Positions 7,621 through 17,940 are shown, counted from the stretch's first letter. The stretch: DNA of 64,000 nt from Caulobacter sp. NIBR2454 (GCF_027474405.1 NZ_CP114871.1:2055001-2119000), one strand, 5' to 3'. Notes: generated by a model from the letters alone, not told the origin. Numbers and translations are program-made.

Positions 7621-8910
7621 TCAGATGCGCGCGACGCGCAAAAGGCGCGGACGCTCTAGCACGGCCCGCAGCTTTTCGATGCGGCTAATCGCGTCTAGGA
7701 GATTGGATTCAGGAGTCGCATGGGTGACGAGCACGATGGGCACGCCGCCTGCGCCTTCAACGGGCTTTTGCAGGAAGCTGTCGATCGACACGCCGCATTC
7801 GGCGAGCGTTTCGGAGATGGCGGCGATGGCCCCCGGCTCATCGCGGACCATGATCCGCAGATAGGCCTTGCCGACGGTGCGGCTGGGATCGACCGATACG
7901 AACGGCGTCAGCTCGCCGGACGGCGCCTGGAACACCGGGCGCGCGGTCTTGGTCATCACGTCGGCGATGTCGGCGGCGACAGCGGCGGCGGTCGGCCCAG
8001 CGCCCGCCCCCGGCCCCTGCACGAAAATCCGACCGATACGGCTACCCTCGATAAACAGAGCGTTGAGCGCGCCGCCGGCCTGGGCCAGCGGATGCTCCAG
8101 CGGCGCCAGCGACGGGTGAACCTTCACCGCCACGCCGTCGTCCGTGCGCGAGGCCGAGGCGACCAGCTTGATCCGGTAGCCCAGATCCTTGGCCAGCTTG
8201 ATGTCGAGCAGTTCGACCGCCTCGATGCCTTCGATCTCGGCGGCGGCGAAGTTGGGCGCGCAGCCGAACGCCAAGGCCGCCAGGATGGTGATCTTGTGGC
8301 CGGCGTCGAAGCCGCCGACGTCCATGGTCGGGTCGGCCTCGGCATAGCCCAGGGACTGAGCCTCACGCAGCACGTCCGCGAACGAGCGGCCCGTCTTCTC
8401 CATCTCGCTGAGGATGAAGTTGCAGGTGCCGTTGAGAATGCCGGCGATGCTCTGCAGCTCCTCGCCGACCAGCGCCTCACGGACCATCTTCACGGCCGGC
8501 ACGCCGCCCATGACAGCCGCCTCGAACAGCAGCGGCACGCCAGCGGCTTCCGCCAGGGCGGCTAGCTCCGCGCCATGCTCGGCGATCAGGGCCTTGTTGG
8601 CGGTGACCACCGGCTTGCCGGCCTTCAGCGCCGTCTCGACCGCCGCCTTGGCGGGGCCGTCGGAGCCGCCGACCAGTTCGACGAAGATGTCGATGTCCGG
8701 GGACCCTGCCAGCGCCACCGGATCGTCGAACCAGGTCAGGCTCGAGATATCCACCGGACGCGGTCGGGTGCGCGAACGGGCTGATACGGCCGTGACCACG
8801 ACTTCGCCGCCCGCCGGAGCATAGCCCGGCTTTTCGCTCAGAAATTGCAGCAGGCCCGCGCCCACGGTGCCGAGGCCCGCGACGCCCACGCGCCAGGTTT
8901 TACCAGTCAT
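7621..8910 (-). CDS. hom: Homoserine dehydrogenase
   Basis: 429 residues. N-terminal NAD(P)-binding VGVAGLGTVGAGLL, catalytic domain with GILNGTCNFILS and GYAEADPTMDVGGFDAGHK, and a C-terminal ACT domain (~350-429; RIMVRDEPGAIAAISETL) that usually mediates feedback inhibition by threonine. Reduces aspartate semialdehyde to homoserine, the branch point to threonine and methionine. AGGGAAA precedes the ATG. Eight bases after the aminotransferase gene, so almost certainly co-transcribed with it. Confidence 0.95.
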   Translation of the reverse strand: MTGKTWRVGVAGLGTVGAGLLQFLSEKPGYAPAGGEVVVTAVSARSRTRPRPVDISSLTWFDDPVALAGSPDIDIFVELVGGSDGPAKAAVETALKAGKPVVTANKALIAEHGAELAALAEAAGVPLLFEAAVMGGVPAVKMVREALVGEELQSIAGILNGTCNFILSEMEKTGRSFADVLREAQSLGYAEADPTMDVGGFDAGHKITILAALAFGCAPNFAAAEIEGIEAVELLDIKLAKDLGYRIKLVASASRTDDGVAVKVHPSLAPLEHPLAQAGGALNALFIEGSRIGRIFVQGPGAGAGPTAAAVAADIADVMTKTARPVFQAPSGELTPFVSVDPSRTVGKAYLRIMVRDEPGAIAAISETLAECGVSIDSFLQKPVEGAGGVPIVLVTHATPESNLLDAISRIEKLRAVLERPRLLRVARI

Positions 8911-8918
8911 GACTTTCC

Positions 8919-10139
8919 CTACTGCGCGGCCATGGCGTTGTGCGCCCGCCCCAGGATTTCGTCCGCGTTGCCGAGGAACTTCTTCACATTGCGCGCCGCC
9001 TGGCGGATGCGGTGTTCGTTCTCCACCAGCCCGATGCGCACATAGCCTTCGCCATATTCGCCAAAGCCGACGCCGGGAGCGACGGCGACGCCGGCCTCCT
9101 CGATCAGCAGCTTGGAGAACAGCATCGACCCAGCGTCCCGATACTGTTCGGGAATTTTGGCCCAGGCGAACATGGAGGCAGGCGGGCTAGGAATGTCCCA
9201 ACCCGCACGCTTCATTGACGACACCAGCGTGTCGCGGCGGCCCTTGTAGATGGCGCGGATCTCATCGACGCAGTCCTGCGGGCCGTTCAGCGCCGCGGCG
9301 GCCGCCACCTGGATCGGCGTGAACGCGCCGTAGTCCAGATAGGACTTCACCCGCGCCAGCGCCGCGCAGATGCGCGCGTTGCCGACCACCATGCCCACGC
9401 GCCACCCGGCCATGGCGTAGGTCTTGGACAGCGAGTTCACCTCGACGGCGATATCCTTGGCGCCGTCCACCTGCAGCACCGACGGCGGCGGGTTGTTGTC
9501 GAAGTAGATCTCGCCATAGGCCACGTCCGAGATCACCAGCAGATCATGCTTCTTCGCGAGCGCGATAGCGTCCTTGTAGAAGTCCAGATCCACCCACTGG
9601 GCCGTCGGGTTCGACGGATAGGACAAGATCAGTACGCTGGGCGGCGGCGCCGAGTGCTTCACCGCCCGGCTGACCCCGGCCAGGTATTCCTCCGGCGACA
9701 GCGCCGGCACGTGGCGGATAACGCCGCCGGCCATGATGAAGCCGAAGGCGTGGATCGGATAGGCCGGGTTCGGGCAGATGATCACGTCGCCCGGCGCGGT
9801 CAGGGCGTTAGCGAGGTTGGCGAAGCCTTCCTTGGAGCCGAGGGTCGCGATCACTTCGGTGTTGGGGTCCAGTTTCACGCCAAAGCGACGGCCATAATAG
9901 TTGGCCATGGCCTTGCGCAGGCCCGGAATCCCCTTGGAGGCGGAATAGCGGCCGGCCTTGGGGTCGGCGGTGGTCTCGACCAGCTTGTCGACGATGTGCC
10001 TGGGCGTCGGCATGTCGGGGTTGCCCATGCCGAAGTCGATAATGTCGGTGCCTTCAGCGCGCAGGCGCGCCTTGATCTTGTTCACCTCCTCGAACACGTA
10101 CGGCGGGAGGCGGCGGATACGATGGAAATCTGACGTCAT
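8919..10139 (-). CDS. Class I/II aminotransferase (AlaC-like)
   Basis: 406 residues from ATG 10139. PLP aminotransferase fold type I: IIDFGMGNPDMPTPRHIV, YPSNPTAQWV, and the PLP lysine in VNSLSKTYAMAGWRVG. The N-terminal RRLPPYVF-E pattern resembles E. coli AlaC (glutamate-pyruvate aminotransferase) and LL-diaminopimelate-type enzymes. Probable role: transamination in alanine or methionine/threonine-related metabolism; adjacency to hom suggests the latter but does not prove it. An upstream ATG at 10190 has a better ribosome site (GGGG, 7-base gap) and would add 17 residues, so the true start is open. Confidence 0.85.
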   Translation of the reverse strand: MTSDFHRIRRLPPYVFEEVNKIKARLRAEGTDIIDFGMGNPDMPTPRHIVDKLVETTADPKAGRYSASKGIPGLRKAMANYYGRRFGVKLDPNTEVIATLGSKEGFANLANALTAPGDVIICPNPAYPIHAFGFIMAGGVIRHVPALSPEEYLAGVSRAVKHSAPPPSVLILSYPSNPTAQWVDLDFYKDAIALAKKHDLLVISDVAYGEIYFDNNPPPSVLQVDGAKDIAVEVNSLSKTYAMAGWRVGMVVGNARICAALARVKSYLDYGAFTPIQVAAAAALNGPQDCVDEIRAIYKGRRDTLVSSMKRAGWDIPSPPASMFAWAKIPEQYRDAGSMLFSKLLIEEAGVAVAPGVGFGEYGEGYVRIGLVENEHRIRQAARNVKKFLGNADEILGRAHNAMAAQ

Positions 10140-10254
10140 GAAAGGGCTCGTTGCGCCATCTTTGGCGCGGCGGGAGCGAATGTCGCGCATGGATAGACCC
10201 CAAAGCAGGGCTAGCCAAGCAGGCTACGAGAAGATTTTGCCTCCGCCGGGCGCT

Positions 10255-10680
10255 TTAGCGCGGGGACGGAGGCGGTGTAGCTCGCTCGCGTGCTGCGCGC
10301 ACGAAGGCCGCGGTGTCGGCAGGCGTGGTCACGGCCGGCGGCGGGGTCGCGGCGCGGCGGCTCGACGCGGCGTAGGATTCGGTTTCCTTCAGGGTGAAGG
10401 TCTCCGGTCCCGTCTGGGCCGCGACGCGACGGCCGGCGGCTTCGGAATCCTGAACGGCGGAGCGCCATTCGCCAGCGCCGCGCACATCGGTCGGCGCCTT
10501 GGGGATATCGGCCACGTCGGGATACTCGCCGGGTGTCGCGGACAGGCGAGCGGCTTCCTGCGCCAGGGGCGAGGAATCGCTGGCGACGTTCGGCATGGCG
10601 CAACCGGCGAGCGCCGTCAGGACCGCAATTGAAGCAGTCCCCCGAATCGTCTGGTCAAAAATCCGCTTTGCGACGTTCAT
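10255..10680 (-). CDS. Hypothetical lipoprotein
   Basis: 141 residues from an ATG preceded by AAGAGGA. The signal ends in lipobox LAGC (~residue 26). The mature part is hydrophilic, rich in A, T, P and R, with a central W-RSAVQDSEA stretch and a proline-rich end (TPPPAVTTP, ATPPPSPR). I recognise no domain. It is divergent from the PHA synthase gene and downstream of nothing on its own strand, so probably monocistronic. A longer reading from 10752 lacks the signal at its start and is rejected. Confidence 0.65.
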   Translation of the reverse strand: MNVAKRIFDQTIRGTASIAVLTALAGCAMPNVASDSSPLAQEAARLSATPGEYPDVADIPKAPTDVRGAGEWRSAVQDSEAAGRRVAAQTGPETFTLKETESYAASSRRAATPPPAVTTPADTAAFVRAARERATPPPSPR

Positions 10681-10769
10681 ATCCTCTTCGCTCTTATGCG
10701 ATGATCGTAACGAACGAAAGGGCGAGTGCGTTCGGCGCAGACCGGAAAGCACGCCACGGGAGAAACGAC

Positions 10770-12707
10770 ATGGCCGACGACGCTCCGGCGCGCAAAACCG
10801 CCAAGCCCAAGACGGCTAAGCCCAAGGCCGCCCCCAAACCCGCGGCCGAAGCCCCGCGGGTCAAAGTGGAGCCGGCGCAACCCGCGCCGCCGCCCGCCGA
10901 CAACCCCGCCGCCGACTTCTACGCCCTGATGACGCCTGAACAGCGCAAGGCGATGGAGACCCTGTCTCTGAATCTGGCCAAGGCGGCCATGACCGCCCAA
11001 GGCGCGATCGCAGAGGCGGCGTTGCGCCAGGCCGACCGTCCGGCCGCGCTCAGCCCCGACCCCTTCCATGTCGCCCCCGCCTTGACCGAGGTGATGAGCC
11101 GTCTCGCCTCCCAGCCGGACCGCATCATGCGCGCCCAGGCCGACCTCTTCACCAAGTACCTCGAACTTTGGCGCACCGCCGCCCAGCGCATCGCGGGCGA
11201 ACCGACCCAGCCGGTGGTCTCACCCTCTAAGGGCGACAAGCGCTTCAACGACCCCGACTGGTCCGAACATCCGATGTTCGACCTGATGAAGCAGTCCTAC
11301 CTGCTCAGCGCAAATTGGCTGAACACCCTGGTGGGCGCGGTCGAGGACGTTGACCCCGCCTCCAAGCGCCGGGTCGAGTTCTTCACCAAAATGCTGACCG
11401 ACGCCTTCTCGCCGTCGAACTTCCTGTTCTCCAACCCCGCCGCCATGCGCGCGGCGGTGGAGACCCAGGGCGAAAGCCTGGTGCGGGGCATGGAGAACTT
11501 CGCCGCCGACCTCGAACGCGGCGGCGGCCAGTTGGCCATCAGCCAGACCGATTTGGAGAAGTTCAAGGTCGGCGAGAATGTCGCCACCACTCCGGGCAAG
11601 GTGGTCTATCAGAACGACATCCTGCAGCTTTTGCAGTTCTCGCCCACGACCGAGCAGGTCCACGAGATCCCGCTGCTGATCTTCCCGCCGTGGATCAACA
11701 AGTACTACATCCTCGACCTGCGGCCCGAGAACTCGATGATCCGTTGGCTGACCAGCCAGGGCTTCACCGTCTTCGTGGCCTCGTGGGTGAACCCCGACTC
11801 CACGCTCGCGGCCAAGACCTTCGAGGACTACATGTTCGAGGGGGTCTATGACGCCACCGAACAGGCCATGAAGCAGGCCGGGACCAAGCGCATCAACGCC
11901 GTCGGCTACTGCATCGGCGGCACCCTGCTGGCCTGCGCCCTCGCCCACATGGCGGCGAAGGGCGACAAGCGGATCAACTCGGCCACCTTCTTCGCCGCTC
12001 AGGCCGACTTCGCCGAAGCCGGCGACCTGCTGCTGTTCACCGACGAGACCTGGCTCAAGGAGATCGAGGCGCGGATGGACGCCGACGGCGGCTTCCTGTC
12101 CAGCCAGTCCATGGCCGACACCTTCAACGCCTTGCGCGGCAACGACCTGATCTGGTCGTTCTTCGTCAGCAACTATCTGCTCGGCAAGGAGCCCAAGCCC
12201 TTCGACCTGCTGTTCTGGAACGCCGACCAGACGCGCATGCCCAAGGCCCTGCACCTCTTCTACCTGCGCAACTTTTACCAGCGAAACGCCCTGGCCCGCG
12301 GCGAGCTGGAGCTGGGCGGCGAGACCCTGGATCTGTCGAAGGTCGAGACCCCAATCTATGTGCAATCCTCAAAGGAGGACCACATCGCCCCGTTCCGCAG
12401 CGTCTATCGCGGCGCGCGCTGCTATGGTGGCCCCACGACCTTCACCATGGCCGGCTCGGGCCACATCGCCGGGGTCATCAACCACCCCGACGCCAACAAG
12501 TACCAGCACTGGACCAACGACCACCTGCCCGCCGCCGTCGACGGCTGGATCGCCGAGGCCAAGGAAGCCGCTGGCTCCTGGTGGCCGCACTGGGCGGCTT
12601 GGCTGAAGCAGCGCTCAGGCGGCATGGTTCCGGCCCGCGACCCAGCCAAGGGACCGCTCCCGGCCCTGGAGGACGCCCCCGGTTCATATGTACAGGTCCG
12701 TAGCTAG
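10770..12707 (+). CDS. phaC: Class I poly(3-hydroxyalkanoate) synthase
   Basis: 645 residues from ATG 10770 with GGGAGAAAC upstream. The first ~45 residues are a low-complexity K/A/P tract with AKPK repeats, an unusual tail. Then the PhaC N-terminal domain and an alpha/beta-hydrolase catalytic domain: lipase-like box GYCIGGT with catalytic Cys at ~381, a catalytic Asp in KEDHIAPF and His in GSGHIAGVIN. The class I enzyme polymerises short-chain 3-hydroxyacyl-CoA into storage granules. No phaA, phaB or phasin is adjacent. A long palindromic repeat follows. Confidence 0.95.
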   Translation: MADDAPARKTAKPKTAKPKAAPKPAAEAPRVKVEPAQPAPPPADNPAADFYALMTPEQRKAMETLSLNLAKAAMTAQGAIAEAALRQADRPAALSPDPFHVAPALTEVMSRLASQPDRIMRAQADLFTKYLELWRTAAQRIAGEPTQPVVSPSKGDKRFNDPDWSEHPMFDLMKQSYLLSANWLNTLVGAVEDVDPASKRRVEFFTKMLTDAFSPSNFLFSNPAAMRAAVETQGESLVRGMENFAADLERGGGQLAISQTDLEKFKVGENVATTPGKVVYQNDILQLLQFSPTTEQVHEIPLLIFPPWINKYYILDLRPENSMIRWLTSQGFTVFVASWVNPDSTLAAKTFEDYMFEGVYDATEQAMKQAGTKRINAVGYCIGGTLLACALAHMAAKGDKRINSATFFAAQADFAEAGDLLLFTDETWLKEIEARMDADGGFLSSQSMADTFNALRGNDLIWSFFVSNYLLGKEPKPFDLLFWNADQTRMPKALHLFYLRNFYQRNALARGELELGGETLDLSKVETPIYVQSSKEDHIAPFRSVYRGARCYGGPTTFTMAGSGHIAGVINHPDANKYQHWTNDHLPAAVDGWIAEAKEAAGSWWPHWAAWLKQRSGGMVPARDPAKGPLPALEDAPGSYVQVRS

Positions 12708-12710
12708 GGC

Positions 12711-12815
12711 GTGCGTGCTTCGAGACGCGCTGGCGCGCTCCTCAGCATGACGAGGTTTTTTGCTCTACTGAGTCCTTCATCCTGAGGAGGCCAAAGGCCG
12801 TCTCGAAGGACGCAC
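12711..12815. repeat. Long palindromic intergenic repeat between phaC and argC
   Basis: Left arm 12711-12755 begins GTGCGTGCTTCGAGACGC; right arm 12772-12815 ends CTCGAAGGACGCAC. The arms are close to complementary over about 42 bases, with a T-rich loop. Both arms carry a CTCCTCAG/CTGAGGAG core. Sequence of this sort (CTTCGAGACG...CTCCTCAGCATGA) is, to my memory, a dispersed intergenic repeat in Caulobacterales and related genomes. Lying between convergent genes, it would form a strong bidirectional stem and may serve as a terminator. Confidence 0.75.
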
Positions 12816-12840
12816 GGCACGTCACAATCCACGGCATGGG

Positions 12841-12861
12841 TCGCCCGAACAAGTCGGGCGA
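12841..12861 (-). terminator. Hairpin downstream of argC
   Basis: TCGCCCGA (12841-12848) and TCGGGCGA (12854-12861), 8-bp perfect stem with a 5-base loop, 28 bases beyond the argC stop on its strand. No T-run follows, so this may assist the large palindrome next to it. Confidence 0.4.
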
Positions 12862-12888
12862 AGACGAGCAGTATGAGAAGCCCTTCCC

Positions 12889-13836
12889 CTAAAGCCCCGC
12901 GCCCTCGTCCAGACCGAGCATGATGTTCAGGTTCTGAACCGCCGCGCCTGACGCCCCTTTGCCCAGGTTATCGAGCAGGGCGACCAGGCGCGCCTGACCG
13001 CTGGTCTCGGAGCCGAACACGTACAGCTTCATGCGGTTGGTGCCGTTCAGGCCCTCAGGATCGAGGGTCTTCAGGCTCTTGGCCTCGTCCAGGGACGCGA
13101 CCTCGACGAACCGCTCGTGGGCGTAGTGCTCGCTCAGCACCTTTTGGATCGAGGCCAGGCTGGCCGCGCCCGGCAGCAGCGATAGGTGCAGCGGCAGCTC
13201 CACCAGCATCCCCTGGAGATAGCGTCCCACCGCCGGCGCGAAGATAGGCCGGGTCAGCAGGCCGCCATGGGTCTGGATCTCGGGCACATGCTTGTGGCCC
13301 ATGCCCATGGCGTAGATGCGATAGGCGACGTCCGTGTAGTCGGGCGACGACGGATCCTCGAACTCAGCGATCATCGCCTTGCCCCCGCCGGAATAGCCCG
13401 ACACGGCGTTGATCGAGACCGGGTACTCGGCGGGCAGGATATCGGCGCAGACCAGCGGCCGGATCAGGCCGATGGCGCCGGTGGGATAACAGCCGGGGTT
13501 CGACACCCGCCTGGAGCCGGCGATCTTCTTGCGCTGCTCCCTGGACATCTCGGCGAAGCCATAGGTCCAGCCCTCGGCGGTCCGATAGGCGGTCGAGGCG
13601 TCGATGACCTTCACCGACGGATTCTCGATCAGCGACACGGCTTCCTTGGCCGCGTCGTCGGGCAGGCAGAGGATCACCACGTCGGCGCTGTTCAGCAGCT
13701 CGGCGCGCGCCACCGGGTCCTTGCGGCGCTCGGGGTCGATCGAAATCAGCTGGATGTCGGTGCGGCCGACCAGCCGTTCGCGAATCTGCAGGCCGGTGGT
13801 GCCGGCTTCGCCGTCGATGAAGACCTTGGGGGCCAT
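12889..13836 (-). CDS. argC: N-acetyl-gamma-glutamyl-phosphate reductase (type 2)
   Basis: 315 residues, the shorter type 2 form. N-terminal [18 protein letters not shown] dinucleotide fold, catalytic cysteine in [18 protein letters not shown], and substrate-site HKHVPEI with the histidine. Reduces N-acetylglutamyl phosphate to the semialdehyde in arginine synthesis. GGGGAGGG precedes the ATG. It follows rpsI by about 97 bases and a terminator, so it probably has its own promoter. Confidence 0.94.
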   Translation of the reverse strand: MAPKVFIDGEAGTTGLQIRERLVGRTDIQLISIDPERRKDPVARAELLNSADVVILCLPDDAAKEAVSLIENPSVKVIDASTAYRTAEGWTYGFAEMSREQRKKIAGSRRVSNPGCYPTGAIGLIRPLVCADILPAEYPVSINAVSGYSGGGKAMIAEFEDPSSPDYTDVAYRIYAMGMGHKHVPEIQTHGGLLTRPIFAPAVGRYLQGMLVELPLHLSLLPGAASLASIQKVLSEHYAHERFVEVASLDEAKSLKTLDPEGLNGTNRMKLYVFGSETSGQARLVALLDNLGKGASGAAVQNLNIMLGLDEGAGL

Positions 13837-13877
13837 TGCGCCCTCCCCTGTCCTAGAAGTTCAGCTGAAAAGAGAAA

Positions 13878-13903
13878 GGGCGCTCCGGTTTCCCGAAGCG
13901 CCC
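13878..13903 (-). terminator. Rho-independent terminator after rplM-rpsI
   Basis: Arms GGGCGCTCCGG (13878-13888) and CCGAAGCGCCC (13893-13903): an 11-bp stem with one wobble and a 4-base loop. On the minus strand it is followed by TTTCTCTTTTC, a fair T-tract. It lies 30 bases past the rpsI stop. Confidence 0.75.
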
Positions 13904-13932
13904 CATCCAAACGCGGAGAAGCCGCGCGAGTT

Positions 13933-14406
13933 TTAGCGCTTCGAGAACTGGAAGCTACGACGGGCCTTGGCCTTGCCGTACTTCTTACGCTCGACGACGC
14001 GGCTGTCACGGGTCAGGAAGCCGTGCGGCTTCAGGACCGTGCGCAGAGCCGGCTCGTAGTAGGTCAGAGCCTTGGACAGGCCGTGACGCACGGCGCCAGC
14101 CTGGCCCGACAGGCCCGAGCCTTCGACCGAGACGATGATGTCGAACTGGCCCACGCGATCAGCGATCTGCAGGGGCTGGGCGATCATCATGCGCAGCACG
14201 GGACGGGCGAAATAGACTTCCTGATCGCGGCCGTTGACGGTGATCTTGCCGGTGCCCGGCTTGATCCACACGCGGGCGACGGCGTTCTTGCGCTTGCCGG
14301 TGGCGTAGGCGCGGCCGTACTGGTCGATCTGCGGCTCGCGCGGGGCGGCTGCTTCCGGGTTGCTCGACAGGCTCGCCAGAGCCTCAAAGCCTTGCGTATC
14401 GGTCAT
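13933..14406 (-). CDS. rpsI: 30S ribosomal protein S9
   Basis: 157 residues. S9 features: [18 protein letters not shown] near residue 30, INGRD-like [12 protein letters not shown], and the C-terminal tail [17 protein letters not shown], whose terminal lysine-arginine reaches the P-site tRNA. The N-terminal ~25 residues are an alanine/proline-rich extension as in other alphaproteobacteria. Three bases downstream of rplM, in the conserved rplM-rpsI pair. Confidence 0.97.
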   Translation of the reverse strand: MTDTQGFEALASLSSNPEAAAPREPQIDQYGRAYATGKRKNAVARVWIKPGTGKITVNGRDQEVYFARPVLRMMIAQPLQIADRVGQFDIIVSVEGSGLSGQAGAVRHGLSKALTYYEPALRTVLKPHGFLTRDSRVVERKKYGKAKARRSFQFSKR

Positions 14407-14409
14407 GGC

Positions 14410-14883
14410 TTAGTTGCTCCGGGTGTTCTTGGCGTTCAGCGAAGCGAACGCGATCGGTTCAGGGCTCTGCGCCTCATGCGGATGCTCACCGGCGTTGTAG
14501 ATACGCAGGTGGGTCATCTGGGCGCGCGCCAGCGGGCTTTCCTTCGGCAGCATGCGCTCGACGGCCTTTTCCAGAACGCGTTCCGGGAAACGGCCGGCCA
14601 GTTGCTTGCCAGCGGTGATCTGCTTCACGCCGCCCGGGTGGCCGGTGTGGCGGTAGTAGATCTTTTGATCGAGCTTGCGGCCCGTGAACTTCACCTTGTC
14701 GGCGTTGATGACGACGACGAAGTCGCCGCAGTCAACGTGCGGGGTGTAGTCGGGACGATGCTTGCCGCGAAGACGCATGGCGATGAACGAAGCCAGACGA
14801 CCGACAACGGCGTCCTGGGCGTCGACCACGATCCACTTCTTCTCGACCTCGGCGGGCTTCAGCGAAGCCGTGGTCTTTTGCAT
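14410..14883 (-). CDS. rplM: 50S ribosomal protein L13
   Basis: 157 residues from ATG 14883; an upstream in-frame extension to 14991 runs through the promoter and is rejected. L13 features: [47 protein letters not shown] and the [14 protein letters not shown] segment. First gene of the rplM-rpsI operon. Confidence 0.97.
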   Translation of the reverse strand: MQKTTASLKPAEVEKKWIVVDAQDAVVGRLASFIAMRLRGKHRPDYTPHVDCGDFVVVINADKVKFTGRKLDQKIYYRHTGHPGGVKQITAGKQLAGRFPERVLEKAVERMLPKESPLARAQMTHLRIYNAGEHPHEAQSPEPIAFASLNAKNTRSN

Positions 14884-14950
14884 GGGACTGATCCGTAAAA
14901 AGCTTGAGGCCGAAGCCCCGCTTGGAGCGGTCCCTCGACGTGAGGCGCGG

Positions 14951-14979
14951 CGAATACGCGAGGCCTCGCCGACTGTCAA
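14951..14979 (-). promoter_or_regulatory. Probable sigma-70 promoter of rplM-rpsI
   Basis: On the minus strand TTGACA (14974-14979), 17-base spacer, then TATTCG (14951-14956). It is about 68 bases upstream of the rplM ATG. The -35 is exact; the -10 is weaker, as is usual in Caulobacter. Confidence 0.6.
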
Positions 14980-15126
14980 CAAACTAATCACACAAAACCC
15001 GCCAAAGCCTTGCGGCGCAAGGATTTCAGCGATGCGGTATCATAATACCTAAGCATCGTCGAAATCCATGGCGCTGTCATATTCGCCGGCTATAGGCTGA
15101 GCCTCGCCCTAGCTTTCAGGATCGCC

Positions 15127-16512
15127 ATGTCTATCTCGCGCCGCTCTGTTCTCGCCTCCGCCGCCGGTCTGGCCTTTGCCGGGATCGCGATGCGATCGGA
15201 AGGATGGGCGGCCGATCCGTCGCGCAGCCAGGTCGAGGGCTACGGCCCCCTGATCGCCGATCCGAAAGGCGTCTTCGACCTGCCGGCCGGCTTTTCCTAT
15301 CAGGTGATCTCCCGCGCGGGAGAGACGATGAGCGACGGCTTCCTCGTGCCCGGCAAGTTCGACGGCATGGGCTGTTTCGCCCTGGGCGGGGATCAGGTGG
15401 CGCTGCTGCGCAACCACGAGCTCAAGCCCGGCGACGCAAACAAGGGCCCCTTCGGCAAGGACGGCCGCCTAGCCGCCGCCTGCAACGAGGGCAAGGCCTA
15501 CGACCACCTGTCCGACGGCCGCCCCCTGCCCGGCGGCGTCACCACCGTCGTGTATGACATGCGCACCCGCCAGACCGTCAGCCAGCACCTCAGCCTGGTC
15601 GGCACCAGCACCAACTGCGCCGGCGGGATCACGCCCTGGGGATCATGGCTGACCTGCGAGGAAAACACCGCCCGCGCCGGCGACGGCGGGGCCAAGGATC
15701 ACGGCTATGTCTTCGAGGTGCCGTCCGCCGGACGCTGCCTCGTCGATCCCCGTCCCCTCACCGCCTTGGGTCGCTTCCGGCACGAGGCCGCCTGCATCGA
15801 TCCCCGGACGGGCGTCGTCTATTTGACCGAGGACGAGGACGACAGCCTGTTCTACCGCATGCTGCCCGTCGATCGCGCCGACCTGTCCAAGGGCGGCCGT
15901 CTGCAAGCCCTGGCGCTTGGCGAGGCCGGCTTCGACACCCGCAACTGGAAGGGCCGAGATCTTCCTCAGGGCGAGTGGCGCAACGTCCGCTGGATCGACA
16001 TGGACGGCGTCGACAACCCCCACGACGATCTCAAGGACCGGGGACGGGCGCTGGGCGCGGCCATCTTCGCGCGGGGTGAAGGCGTGTTCTTCGGCAAGGG
16101 CGAGCTCTATTTCACCTGCACCTCCGGCGGCGCGATCAAGGCCGGCCAGATCATGCGCTACGTCCCCAGCGAGCATGAGGGCCAGCCCGACGAGGCTCGC
16201 GCGCCCGGCCGCCTCCAGAACTTCGTGGAAAGCGCCGACACGCGGGTGCTCGACTACGCCGACAACATCGCCATCGCGCCCTGGGGTCACCTGATCCTGT
16301 GCGAGGACCGCTATTCCCTGACCAAGCGCAACCACCTCAAGGGCGTCACGCCGGACGGCAAGGCCTATGTCATCGGCCGCAACGTCTATGACGGCAATGC
16401 GGAATTGGCCGGCGCCTGCTTCTCGCCCGACGGCCAAACCCTGTTCGTGAACATCTACGCCCCGGGCCTGACCCTAGCGGTCACCGGCCCGTGGAATAGC
16501 TTCAAGGGCTAG
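15127..16512 (+). CDS. PhoX-family (DUF839) protein with Tat signal
   Basis: 461 residues. The N-terminus [19 protein letters not shown] is a twin-arginine export signal. The mature protein matches the PhoX/DUF839 family: [15 protein letters not shown] near residue 165, then [26 protein letters not shown], and a late [15 protein letters not shown]. PhoX enzymes are calcium/iron-dependent periplasmic alkaline phosphatases; many DUF839 members have no tested activity. Tat export fits a metalloenzyme folded before transport. Its stop overlaps the stop of the convergent ctaA gene by four bases. Confidence 0.85.
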   Translation: MSISRRSVLASAAGLAFAGIAMRSEGWAADPSRSQVEGYGPLIADPKGVFDLPAGFSYQVISRAGETMSDGFLVPGKFDGMGCFALGGDQVALLRNHELKPGDANKGPFGKDGRLAAACNEGKAYDHLSDGRPLPGGVTTVVYDMRTRQTVSQHLSLVGTSTNCAGGITPWGSWLTCEENTARAGDGGAKDHGYVFEVPSAGRCLVDPRPLTALGRFRHEAACIDPRTGVVYLTEDEDDSLFYRMLPVDRADLSKGGRLQALALGEAGFDTRNWKGRDLPQGEWRNVRWIDMDGVDNPHDDLKDRGRALGAAIFARGEGVFFGKGELYFTCTSGGAIKAGQIMRYVPSEHEGQPDEARAPGRLQNFVESADTRVLDYADNIAIAPWGHLILCEDRYSLTKRNHLKGVTPDGKAYVIGRNVYDGNAELAGACFSPDGQTLFVNIYAPGLTLAVTGPWNSFKG

Positions 16513-17540
16513 ACCCGGCGGACCCGCCAGGCGAGACCCGTCGCCACCGCCAGCAGAGCGACCGCCCCCGCCTGGTGCAGCGCGCCAAGCCAGACCGGCA
16601 CGCCCATCATCAGGGTCGCGACGCCAAGCACCGCCTGCAGCACGACCACGATCGCCACCGCTACCCCCAGGGCCCGCGCTTCCGGTGACAGCACCCGCAC
16701 TCGTGTGGCCATCACACCCACCACGAGGCCCGCGACCAACAGGGCGTAGGCGAACAGCCGGTGATGCAGTTGAACCGCCGCCTGGCTATGGGCGATGGTG
16801 TTCCACACGCTCGTGCCCAGATACTCCGCCGGGAAGAACGACCCGTTCATCAGCGGCCAGTCGTTATAGACGAACCCCGCATCGCCCCCGGCCACCAGCG
16901 CGCCCAGCAGGCACTGGAAGAACACCGCGCCCAGGAAGGCCAGCGACCAGGGCCGCCATTTGCTGCGATCCTCCAGCCGCGGCGCGCCCGTCCAGGCGTC
17001 CAGAGCGGTCCAGAGCAGCATCACAAAAAGCGCCAACGCCAGGCCCAGATGGACGGTCAGCCGCTCCGGCGCCACCGACACCCGCTCCGACAAGCCGCTA
17101 GACACCATCCACCAGCCCACCGCGCCCTGCAGGCCGCCCAGGCCCAGCATCGCCACGCACCGCCAGACCAGGCGACGGGGGATGTCACGACGGATGAGGA
17201 ACACCGCCAGCGGCACGGCGAAGGCCAGTCCGATCAGGCGCCCGAGCAGTCGGTGTCCCCACTCCCACCAGAAGATCGACTTGAAGCTCTCGACCGTCAT
17301 GTCCGGATTGACGAGCTTGTATTGCGGGATCTGCTGATAGCCCGCGAACTCGCGCTCCCAGCCCTCTTGCGTCAGGGGCGGAATGGCGCCGCTGATCGGC
17401 TTCCACTCGGTGATCGACAGGCCGGAATCGGTCAGGCGGGTGACCCCGCCCACCACCACCATGGCGAACACCAGGAACGCGACGACCATCAGCCAGATGG
17501 CGACGGGTCGGGAACGATCTGAACGCAGGAATGACGTCAT
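16509..17540 (-). CDS. ctaA: Heme A synthase
   Basis: 343 residues with about eight transmembrane segments. COX15/CtaA features: [21 protein letters not shown] near the N-terminus, [15 protein letters not shown] (heme-ligand His), [19 protein letters not shown], and QLHHRLFAY and [11 protein letters not shown] with the second-half histidines. Oxidises the methyl group of heme O to give heme A for cytochrome aa3 oxidases in the inner membrane. Convergent with the PhoX-family gene. Confidence 0.94.
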   Translation of the reverse strand: MTSFLRSDRSRPVAIWLMVVAFLVFAMVVVGGVTRLTDSGLSITEWKPISGAIPPLTQEGWEREFAGYQQIPQYKLVNPDMTVESFKSIFWWEWGHRLLGRLIGLAFAVPLAVFLIRRDIPRRLVWRCVAMLGLGGLQGAVGWWMVSSGLSERVSVAPERLTVHLGLALALFVMLLWTALDAWTGAPRLEDRSKWRPWSLAFLGAVFFQCLLGALVAGGDAGFVYNDWPLMNGSFFPAEYLGTSVWNTIAHSQAAVQLHHRLFAYALLVAGLVVGVMATRVRVLSPEARALGVAVAIVVVLQAVLGVATLMMGVPVWLGALHQAGAVALLAVATGLAWRVRRV

Positions 17541-17691
17541 CGGGCGATGTCACGTCCTTGTTGGGCCTAAGTGAGGCAAGGCTTTACTGGAGCGGCATCG
17601 GTAAGGGCTAAGCTCGCCCGCGTCCACCCCACAGCGGGCTTGACGGGGCGCCGCGCGCGTGGCGCAACACAGGCTTCAACAGGAGGGTCGC

Positions 17692-17940
17692 GTGAACGGA
17701 GTCGGTATCTTCAGCGCCGTGGTCATCGGCATCGCCGCCGGCTGGATCGCCGAGCGGGTGTTGAACCGTCGCCACGGCCTGTTCATGAACCTCATCGTCG
17801 GCGTGGTCGGCTCGTTCGTCGGCGCCTTCCTGGTCCGCTCGCTGCACATCCCGTTCAGCGGCTTTGTCGGCAGCCTGATCGTCTCCACCCTCGGGGCGAT
17901 CGTACTGTTGGCCTTCCTCAGTCTGGCGCCCCGCAAATGA
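17692..17940 (+). CDS. GlsB/YeaQ/YmgE-family small membrane protein
   Basis: 82 residues starting at GTG 17692, directly after an AGGAGG ribosome site. Three hydrophobic segments with the family's glycine spacing ([39 protein letters not shown]). The family is labelled transglycosylase-associated and is often stress induced; the molecular function is unknown. Its TGA overlaps the ATG of the next gene (ATGA), so the two are translationally coupled. Confidence 0.85.
   Translation: MNGVGIFSAVVIGIAAGWIAERVLNRRHGLFMNLIVGVVGSFVGAFLVRSLHIPFSGFVGSLIVSTLGAIVLLAFLSLAPRK

Noticed and set aside
13186..14898. A 570-codon frame opposite argC, rpsI and rplM
   Set aside because: Crosses three conserved genes and their terminator; the composition is a codon-bias artefact.
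15127..16512. Calling the PhoX-family gene a proven alkaline phosphatase
   Set aside because: Only family-level blocks are visible, no Pho box is seen upstream, and many DUF839 proteins are untested.
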